Assembly: GCA_019188255.1 (NCBI GenBank)
Contig: JAETXT010000012.1
Span: 2,542,001-2,606,000 of the forward strand
DNA length: 64,000 bases
Source: Verticillium longisporum
Lineage: Eukaryota > Ascomycota > Sordariomycetes > Glomerellales > Plectosphaerellaceae
Direction of reading: 5' to 3'
Shown here: piece by piece, positions 57,564-64,000 of the stretch
Position numbering within the stretch: position 1 is the first letter of the stretch
How the letters are laid out: every line of letters starts with the position of its first letter
The notes under the pieces: model-generated
What the model saw: only the letters and a program-made list of their open reading frames with translations
Told to the model about the DNA's origin: nothing
The model's database searches: none
Made by a program: the position numbers and the translations under genes

Positions 57564-57717
57564 ACCTACTTAGTTATATAGGGTTAATGGCCTATATAAC
57601 AGAGTCATGACCTGCGAGACCTGCCTTATAGGCGTAGCATCCAGTCAATCCAGAGACCCTGGGTAGGCTAGACCTTTTAGTGTAGTGGCTATGCTGCACT
57701 ACTCGCATTCCGTATTA
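57564..57717 (+). repeat. Direct repeat copy 2 (154 bp)
   Basis: The less mutated partner of 57211-57363. It contains the A-box-like TAGTGTAGTGG but is not followed by the B-box-like segment. Confidence 0.85.
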
Positions 57718-57862
57718 CTAGCCTTAACAGATTTAGTAGTCCGGCCTTAGTAGACTTAGTAGTCTAGTATCAATGGACTTAGTGGTCTGGCCTGGCCTCT
57801 ATTGTATTAGGTAACCAAGGCACGTGATATTCTAATTCAGCTTTTAATCGCACCCTATAGCA

Positions 57863-57959
57863 CCCCTCAATGGTTAGGTCAGTTCCCAAAGAGGCTTAGC
57901 GCAAATTAAAAGCGGACCTAATAGTCAGCTCAGGTCGATACCCAATGGTCAGGTGAGCT
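57863..57959 (-). repeat. Right terminal inverted repeat
   Basis: Reverse complement of the left end. The inner border lies at CCCCTCAATGGTTAGG and the outer border at GGTGAGCT. Confidence 0.8.
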
Positions 57960-58606
57960 TATACCTCATTGAGGAACTTTCATCGGCAATCTTCAAGCTG
58001 AGCATTAATCTAAGAAAATCTCGATAAAAACCTTGTGTTGTAGTATCGCTCAGATCTTGGGCCAGATAGCAGGTTTCAAGCTGTTTTTTCACTTCAAGTC
58101 ATGCTGTGGGCGCTGTTTGCATATCGGATCATGGGTCGTCTCCTCCGTTGTCATGTCTATGATTTTTGGACACCAGAGCCATTCACATTCCCCGTAGCAA
58201 TAGTAGAAGGGAGATTCACAATGGTGTTCGGGCACTTGCCATTCGGGCTTACAAGCAAAATCATTTGACTATCTTTGAGAACCAGCTGAGCGTAATGCAG
58301 GCCCGTACTCAATATCTCCTTACGCGATCTACTTGCTTCACCTACGCAGTACACAAGGTCAAGATTTTCTTGCACGAAACTTCGATGCCTGAATAAGAAC
58401 GGTGCGTTGAATGCATACGGGTTTAGTCGTCGAGCCAGTAGAAGTTGTCGTGGTGGCTCGCTCAGGTGCTCCTAACTTTGGATTACCCCATTGAAACCCC
58501 GCGACGCGCTTGCTCAAAACGCGTAAAGTACCCCTTGTGACATCCCCCCACCTTGCCGTCTGTGACCACAAGACTCCTGACGGGCCTCCCAGCATTTGCA
58601 GCCACC
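57960..58606. promoter_or_regulatory. Upstream region of the CENP-S gene
   Basis: 647 bp from the element border to the start codon. No repeat or RNA gene is recognised; it presumably holds the promoter. Confidence 0.4.
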
Positions 58607-59051
58607 ATGGACGACCCAGCCCAGGATGATACTCGCGAGGTAAGTGCTATAAGAGTGGATTTTGTAATTCCCGAAAGTAACACGTTTCAGCGCCTTAAGG
58701 CTGCCCTTTGGTTCGCCGTTGGCCAGATGGTCGACGAAGAATCCATGAAGAAGAATCGCAACGCCACACCACAGTTCATCGGCGCACTCACAGAAATGGT
58801 CTGGGAACAAATAGGCAAGTCCCTCGCCACTCGGTATGATGCCTGGGACACCCTGCTGACGCTGTTTCTCAGAGGCCACGGCCACTGATCTTGAGGGTTT
58901 CAGCAGGCACGCCGGCCGGACTACCGTCACCGCAGACGACGTCGTGCTGCTTGCGCGCAAGAACCCCGATTTGCACGAACTTATCAGAGACTACGTCGAC
59001 GAGTTGAAGGCGAAGAAGGCTAGCAAAGGCAAGGGCAAGGGCAGGCAGTAA
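58607..59051 (+). CDS. mhf1: CENP-S / MHF1 histone-fold protein, with a GC-AG intron
   Basis: Subunit of the MHF complex (with CENP-X), acting at the kinetochore and with the FANCM/Mph1/Fml1 helicase in DNA repair. Three exons: 58607-58639, 58691-58814 and 58873-59051; product 111 aa, the usual size. The ATG lies in GCCACCATGG. The first intron is GTAAGT...TTTCAG. The second must begin GCAAGT at 58815, a GC-AG intron, because only this joins WEQI to EATATDLEGFSRHAGR in frame. The histone fold runs from RLKAALWFAVGQM (helix 1) through PQFIGALTEMVWEQI (long helix 2) to TVTADDVVLLARKNPDL (helix 3). A Lys/Gly-rich basic tail (KKASKGKGKGRQ) may contact DNA. Confidence 0.93.
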
Positions 59052-59249
59052 ACCTGCCTGGTAATCTGGTGTATTTCTTTGTTTGGGCACAAGCGTCACA
59101 TCATGTCGAATTCAAGTTTCATTTTGTTGGGTATCCATGATCTAAACAAGCCAATTGTCGGCCTGGCCCTCTTGAAAATTGAGGCCACCGCCTGAAAGCC
59201 CATAACGCCATGCCTATGCTGAATGAATAGTACTTCTCGAGCCTGGCAA

Positions 59250-60833
59250 TCAAGGCTCTGTGCGCTCTATGGCCTCCCGTTCCCTCTGCACCTCGACTCT
59301 GCGCATTTCCTCGAGCTCCTTCCACTCTTCCTCCGTCATGTGGAAGAGTTGAGAAAGACTGGAGATCATTGCCCACAGCTCACCGGCAATGATCAAGTGC
59401 ACAAACTCAAGGCCAACGAAGTTAGTCACACTCCGCCATGTCAATCCACTAAAAATGTTCCACTCGTGTATGTCGAAAACCGGCAGCCCCATTCGTTCAC
59501 GATAAGCCCGAGCGACGAGACGTAAAGCCATGGCTTCATAAGGCGCGACTATGACGTATGCGGAGATCACGGTGAAAATATCTGAAGCCAGACAGGCCGG
59601 CAACCGGGTGAGCATAGTGTCCACGTACGTCGGATGCAACGCGGCCAAGCCATAAGGTGAGCCCTCAGGCCCGGCGCTAGGGCGAAGCTCAGCAGACCAG
59701 AGACCAGGTGGTGCGTCCGTCGAGTCTGTTGCCTCAACATCGAAACTGATCAGCGTGGCACTGATGCCGCCTTCTTCCTCATCGTCGCTCCCAAAATCGT
59801 CTCCGCGGGTAGAGAACGCACTTGGTCTCCGCAGAGGCTGAGATGGAGGAGGATCAGGAGGCGTGGTGCTCTCGCTTGCCACTTGGGAGTCGATATCGCG
59901 TAGTAGCTCGGCTCGATTCTGCGGCGGCAGGTCAACCGGTTGCCGGGGCGGAGGCGGCTGTGCGTCAACCACAGGGGGCGAGGGCGGAGCCGCCTGCGGT
60001 GGTGGAGGAGGCGGTAGGTGTCGTCTGTGATGTACAGTGTTGGGCAGCCGAGCGTAACATTCCTGCCTCACGTATGTTGTCCACCATGTCCAAAGACGGC
60101 CCCAGAGAACGCACGATGCGAATGGTAGGGCGTTAATACACCAGGCTCCAATATACTGCACTAGCGCGCGGCCGTGAGGTCCTTTGGGGGCTCTGGTGCG
60201 GGGGTACGTGGAGAAGGGTACCCAGGAAGAAAGTATGGTCCATGATGGGAACCACTTGCTAGCTGGAATGATGTCTGCTCGTTGCATGAATACATAGAGC
60301 TGCAAGTGCACTCGGATGTAGGATAACAGAGGGTTGAGCCAGCGTTTTCGAGTTCGTGCTGGAGCCCATTGATGGCTCCCAAGCTTAAGGGCGTGACCAG
60401 CGAGAAAGGTAGGCAGGCCGGCGAGGAAGAGGTTTGACATGGAACATTGGCTTCTCTCATAACGGAAGAGGTCGAAGAAAGATATGTCGGCGTAACGCTT
60501 GTAAAGCAGAATCCTCGCACGAAGGCCGTTGACACCCCAAACACCGCCTACTTCCAGAGTCCGACCGATCCTAAGAAGGCGATGACCCATGGTTTCTTCG
60601 TAATCAACATGTCGACGGACGGATTCGAGGTCCGCCTCAGTGGGGACGTTGTCAGGCTCGGCTACTCCAATGACTTGCATAACCTCATTGTGAGCTCTGA
60701 TCATGTCGCGGTTCATTCGCTTTGATCTGTTGTTGTGTGGGCGGCCGCGACTGTCATACTGCTGAGTAGGTTCTCCGGATTCATCTTCAGTGTCTACCTC
60801 ACCCTCGACAAGGTCATCGAACGGCGATCGGCC
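59250..60833 (-). CDS. Multi-pass membrane protein of unknown function, 5' end unresolved
   Basis: One long frame reads from 60833 to the stop at 59250 (527 codons); I do not recognise the family. The sequence before the first in-frame ATG (60716) looks genuinely coding (VEGEVDTEDESGEPTQQYDS), so the protein starts further upstream. An in-frame TAG directly before 60833 would make a normal intron acceptor. One possible first exon is 60883-60918 (MTRIGPLTAQAL) with a 49-bp intron from a weak GTCAGC donor. The protein has an acidic N-terminus, membrane segments around residues 110-270 (about FLAGLPTFLAGHAL and YIGAWCINALPFASCVLWG), a Pro-rich and acidic disordered middle, then a second hydrophobic part (CLASDIFTVISAYVIVAPY, FVGLEFVHLIIAGELWAM) and a charged helical tail. 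It converges on the CENP-S gene. Confidence 0.7.
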   Translation of the reverse strand, partial: GRSPFDDLVEGEVDTEDESGEPTQQYDSRGRPHNNRSKRMNRDMIRAHNEVMQVIGVAEPDNVPTEADLESVRRHVDYEETMGHRLLRIGRTLEVGGVWGVNGLRARILLYKRYADISFFDLFRYERSQCSMSNLFLAGLPTFLAGHALKLGSHQWAPARTRKRWLNPLLSYIRVHLQLYVFMQRADIIPASKWFPSWTILSSWVPFSTYPRTRAPKGPHGRALVQYIGAWCINALPFASCVLWGRLWTWWTTYVRQECYARLPNTVHHRRHLPPPPPPQAAPPSPPVVDAQPPPPRQPVDLPPQNRAELLRDIDSQVASESTTPPDPPPSQPLRRPSAFSTRGDDFGSDDEEEGGISATLISFDVEATDSTDAPPGLWSAELRPSAGPEGSPYGLAALHPTYVDTMLTRLPACLASDIFTVISAYVIVAPYEAMALRLVARAYRERMGLPVFDIHEWNIFSGLTWRSVTNFVGLEFVHLIIAGELWAMISSLSQLFHMTEEEWKELEEMRRVEVQREREAIERTEP

Positions 60834-61218
60834 CTAGTCTGCATTAGAGTTGAAGACGGGTATTAAGGGGGGGCGCGCTGACCAAAGCTTGCGCTGTCAA
60901 AGGCCCGATCCGTGTCATCCTGACAGCGCAGTCAATACTGCAGTGACAGAGATGCGATCGCGAGCTCAAGTGCCACGACTGTTGAAGGGACAATTGATTG
61001 GCGATGGGTTAGTGGTGTGAACGCAAGCAACTGTGATCACAAACAAGCCTTCCGTGACGTCCTGGCGCGGATCTTGGGTCGCACAGATAAGATAAGATGG
61101 GTTATCGATAAGCAACGTGCAGCCCGCCCGAGAAAAATTTCCAGGTAAAGCACTCCCGCTACAGGCCGAGAAAGCAGTGCGGTCTGTATTGTTTCGCGAC
61201 ATCTTGCATACCGGCGCA
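60834..61218. promoter_or_regulatory. Compact divergent promoter between the membrane protein gene and utp13
   Basis: 385 bp that must hold the promoters of both genes and probably the first exon of the leftward one. It contains TGATCAC and GATAAGATAAGAT (GATA-factor-like, about 61,086-61,098). Confidence 0.45.
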
Positions 61219-64000
61219 ATGGCAAACCGACAGCCTTACAAGACGACATTTAATGCCGACAAGGTCATACGGCCTATTTTCACTGGCGGCTCAGTTGCAT
61301 TGGACAATGGCGCCCGAGTGCTGGCCACAGCTCTGGGTGAGGATGCGGTCCTAACTGACCCCTCCAACGGCAGGCATCTTGCACAGATTGAAGGAGTATG
61401 TCGTCGCCCTGCCAGCTGTTGCAAATCTTTTCTAACGATCGATAATAGGATGGCGAGCAAATATCGACATTGACCTGTACGTAACTTGCCTTCTGGTGCG
61501 GTTGACGCCCGCTAATTGGTTCAACAGTGACCCCGAATGCGTCGCACCTCATCATTTGCTCTCGATCGCTCTCCATGAAGATTTACGCCCTGAAGTCCGC
61601 CGAAGATGACTCCATCACACCGACTCTCGTCCGATCTCTGAAGCCTCATGGCACCCCCGTTGTCGTGCTGGCTGTCGACCGAACAAGTACCCTTCTTGCG
61701 ACTGGTGGCACTGACGGTGCCATCAAGGTCTGGGACATTGCTGGAGGATATGTCACTCACACATTCCGTGGGCCAAGTGTCCTCGTCTCTGCTCTGAAGT
61801 TCTTCGAAGTAGCGGCACGGGCCAAAGAGACTGACACCGGGAAGAAGAGCAAGAAGGCCCGCCAGGGCGATGAGGAAGAGGAGGAGGAAGTGAAGGTTGG
61901 CACCACGCAATTCCGCCTGATCTCGGGTAGCCAAGACGGAAAAGTCCGGGTCTGGGATCTCCACAAGCGCAAGACGATCGCAAGCCTAGACTCCCATGTC
62001 TCGGATGTCCAGGGACTCGATTATTCGCCAGAACAGGATGCCATCGTTACAGGATCCAGGGACAAGACCATTATCTGGTGGGATGCGAGATCCTGGAAGA
62101 TAAGAAAGGTCGTTCCTTGTCTGGAGCTCATCGAAGCAGTTGGCTTCGTTGACGAGGGCAAGCTCACATACTCGGCCGGCTCCAATGGCTGCTTGAGGAT
62201 TTGGGATACCGACACAGGTCGCGAAGTGACCAAGGATCAGCCTGCCAAGGCCGAGACGGAGGGCATCACTACTGCAATCTACCGACCAGAGCTGCCATTC
62301 ATTCTCTGCGTGCAAGTTGATCACACCTTGGCACTTTACCAAACGCCTACCAAGGCTTCGACAACGGATGCTGCGCCGGAACCTTTCAGACGCATCTCAG
62401 GAACGCACGATGAGGTCATTGACCTCACCTACCTGTTGCCAGATCATTCTATCATGGCACTTGGCACCAACGCCGAGGAGGTTCGCCTAGTATCAGTTGC
62501 TGGTTCGGAGTCGAGCACAGGCGCGCATGACTGGACAGCACAGGGATCGCGATACTTCGGACAAGATGTCGGTCTGCTGAAGGGTCACGACGATATTGTC
62601 CTGACAATGGATGTCGACTGGTCTGGCCACTGGATCGCGACTGGTGCAAAGGACAATTCTGCTCGGCTCTGGCGTGTCGACCCAGCCAACAATTCCTTCA
62701 CATGCTACGCCACCTTCACTGGCCACGCCCAGTCCGTTGGTGCTGTCGGTCTGCCGAAGACCATCCCAGCCGAGTCATCTGCGCAGTTCAAGGATCCGCT
62801 CAGCCACCCGCCACCCTTCCTCCTGACCGGCTCCCAGGATATGACGATCAAAAAGTGGGAGATCCCACGTCAGCCTCAGACCAAGAAGGGTGGATCAAGG
62901 GCCTTGTTCACGAGGAAAGCGCACGAGAAGGACATCAACGCCATTGATGTGCATCCCAATGGTCATTTGTTCGCTACAGCATCACAAGACAAGACGGTCA
63001 AGATTTGGTCGGTGAAGGAGGGCGAAGTCCAAGGCATTCTCAAGGGCCATCGCCGAGGTGTCTGGTCTGTCAAGTTTGCGCCTGAACATACCCCCACCAT
63101 TCAAGGTGACGAGGGCCCGGTAGCCGGCAAGGGTGTCATTCTTACGGGCAGCGGTGACAAGACGGCCAAGCTGTGGAGTCTGTCGAGCTACACCTGCGTC
63201 AGGACGTTTGAAGGCCACTCCAACAGTATTCTGAAGGTGGCGTGGCTCAACGTGCCCAAGCCTGAGGAAAAGAAGCGCAAGCAGATACTCTTCGCCACTG
63301 CAGCTGGTGATGGCCTTATCAAGGTGTGGGATGCTCAGTCGGGAGAGACGGAATGTACACTGGACAATCACATCGACAGGGTATGGGCTCTGGCGGTGCA
63401 CCCGGAGACCAACGCCATCGTCTCTGGCAGCGGTGACTCTACAGTCTGTTTCTGGAAAGACACGAGCTCTGAGACGCAGGAGGAGGCCACCAAGGCCGCA
63501 CTGCAACTCATTGAGCAGGAGCAGGAGCTTGAGAACCACATCCATGCCGGCTCCTACCGAGAGGCCATCATCCTGGCGCTTCAGCTCAACCATCCCGGCC
63601 GACTCCTCAGCCTCTTCACATCTGTTGTAACATCAAACAAGCCTGACGCGGACAGCCTGTGCGGCTCCAAGGCTGTAGACCAGGTGCTGGCGACTCTTTC
63701 CGACGAACAGATCTTCCTGCTCCTGTTGAGGCTGCGCGACTGGAATACCAACGCCAGGACGGCACCCGTCGCGCAAAGGATCTTGTCGACGCTGGTGAAG
63801 AGCTACCCGGCATCGAAGCTCTCGAACCTGTCTGTCAAGGGTGCGCGCGGCCAGAGGAATCTGAAGGAGGTCCTGAATGCGCTCAAGGTATACACTGAGA
63901 GGCATTACAAGAGGATGGATGAGCTTGTGGACGAAAGTTATTTGGTGGAATATACCCTGCAGGAGATGGACAACCTAGCCCCTGACCTGGATGATCTGGT
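61219..64000 (+). CDS. utp13: Utp13, WD40 subunit of the small-subunit processome (3' end beyond window)
   Basis: Nucleolar UTP-B component needed for 18S rRNA maturation. Exons: 61219-61395, a 28-nt exon 61449-61476, and 61528 to the window end; introns of 53 and 51 bp. About 892 residues are visible, close to full length for the family. The start MANRQPYKTTFNADKVIRPI begins the first propeller. WD repeats are seen throughout (TGGTDGAIKVWDI, SGSQDGKVRVWDL, TGSRDKTIIWWDA, ATGAKDNSARLWRV, TGSQDMTIKKWEI, ATASQDKTVKIWSV, TGSGDKTAKLWSL, ATAAGDGLIKVWDA, SGSGDSTVCFWKD), fitting tandem beta-propellers. An acidic Lys/Glu-rich insert interrupts the first. The C-terminal Utp13 domain starts at about LENHIHAGSYREAI and contains ALQLNHPGRLLSLF. 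No stop is reached before the window ends. Confidence 0.93.

Larger units (their letters stand above)
55757..57959. mobile_element. AT-rich non-coding element with 97-bp terminal inverted repeats
   Basis: The left end (55757-55853) and the reverse complement of the right end (57863-57959) both begin AGCTCACCTGACCATTGGG and stay nearly identical for about 97 bp, diverging mostly by G:C to A:T changes. The interior is strongly AT-rich, has no open frame of note, and contains tandem repeats, an LTR-like segment and a duplicated tRNA-like unit (listed separately). A trinucleotide TAT flanks both ends and may be a target duplication, but the flanks are themselves palindromic, so this is uncertain. 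It is most likely a non-autonomous or dead DNA transposon that received nested insertions and was degraded by RIP. Confidence 0.75.

Overview
This is nuclear DNA of a filamentous ascomycete. Genes carry short introns (about 50-70 bp) with GTANGT-type donors and CTRAC/CTAAC-type branch points. The protein families are fungal: Zn2Cys6 regulator, DUF3433 membrane protein, AA11 chitin-active LPMO with a C-terminal X278-like module, Pga2, and Tra1 of about 3,890 residues. Coding DNA is GC-rich, and one AT-rich repeat island shows C:G to T:A decay typical of repeat-induced point mutation. A Sordariomycete, perhaps Hypocreales, is the best guess; the species cannot be told from this window.

Layout. 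0-9 kb: Golgi/endosomal SNARE Tlg1 (-), a METTL25-like methyltransferase (+, two frameshifts), a CASTOR-like ACT-domain protein (+) and Yih1/IMPACT (-). 9.2-21.0 kb: tra1 (-), the SAGA/NuA4 scaffold, with three one-base frameshifts and two in-frame TAG codons. 21.9-22.5 kb: an AIG2-like gamma-glutamylcyclotransferase-fold protein containing an 8-nt microexon. 23.0-31.6 kb: a four-gene cluster made of an ACS-family MFS permease (-), a mitochondrial tricarboxylate carrier (-), a Zn2Cys6 regulator (+) and a PrpF/aconitate-isomerase protein (+). 31.6-36.6 kb: about 5 kb without a gene. 36.6-46.2 kb: AA11 LPMO (+), DUF3433 protein (-), Aro8-type aminotransferase (+). 46.5-51.2 kb: ribosomal protein L4 (-) and a disordered protein with a Cys-rich C-terminus (-). 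51.2-54.9 kb: gene-poor. 54.9-55.3 kb: pga2 (-). 55.8-58.0 kb: an AT-rich element with 97-bp terminal inverted repeats. 58.6-64.0 kb: CENP-S/MHF1 (+), a membrane protein (-) and utp13 (+, cut by the window end).

The most interesting region is the 23-31.6 kb cluster. Its gene set (plasma-membrane permease, mitochondrial tricarboxylate carrier, PrpF-family isomerase, Zn-cluster regulator) matches the core of the Ustilago itaconate/trans-aconitate cluster (itp1, mtt1, adi1, ria1), but no trans-aconitate decarboxylase is present. The perfect palindrome TCCCGCGGGA occurs once in each of the three intergenic promoters, and the 8-mer CGGGAAGG/CCTTCCCG recurs there. This suggests one regulon, probably run by the resident regulator, that moves and isomerises aconitate-type tricarboxylates.

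A caution on the sequence. Six one-base frameshifts and four in-frame stop codons interrupt five otherwise well-conserved genes, including essential ones (tra1, rpl4). Five of the six frameshifts fall on runs of exactly four G/C where the frame needs five, which looks like base-calling error. These genes are therefore annotated as CDS with lesions, not as pseudogenes. All exon boundaries were worked out by reading frame and splice signals, without transcript data.
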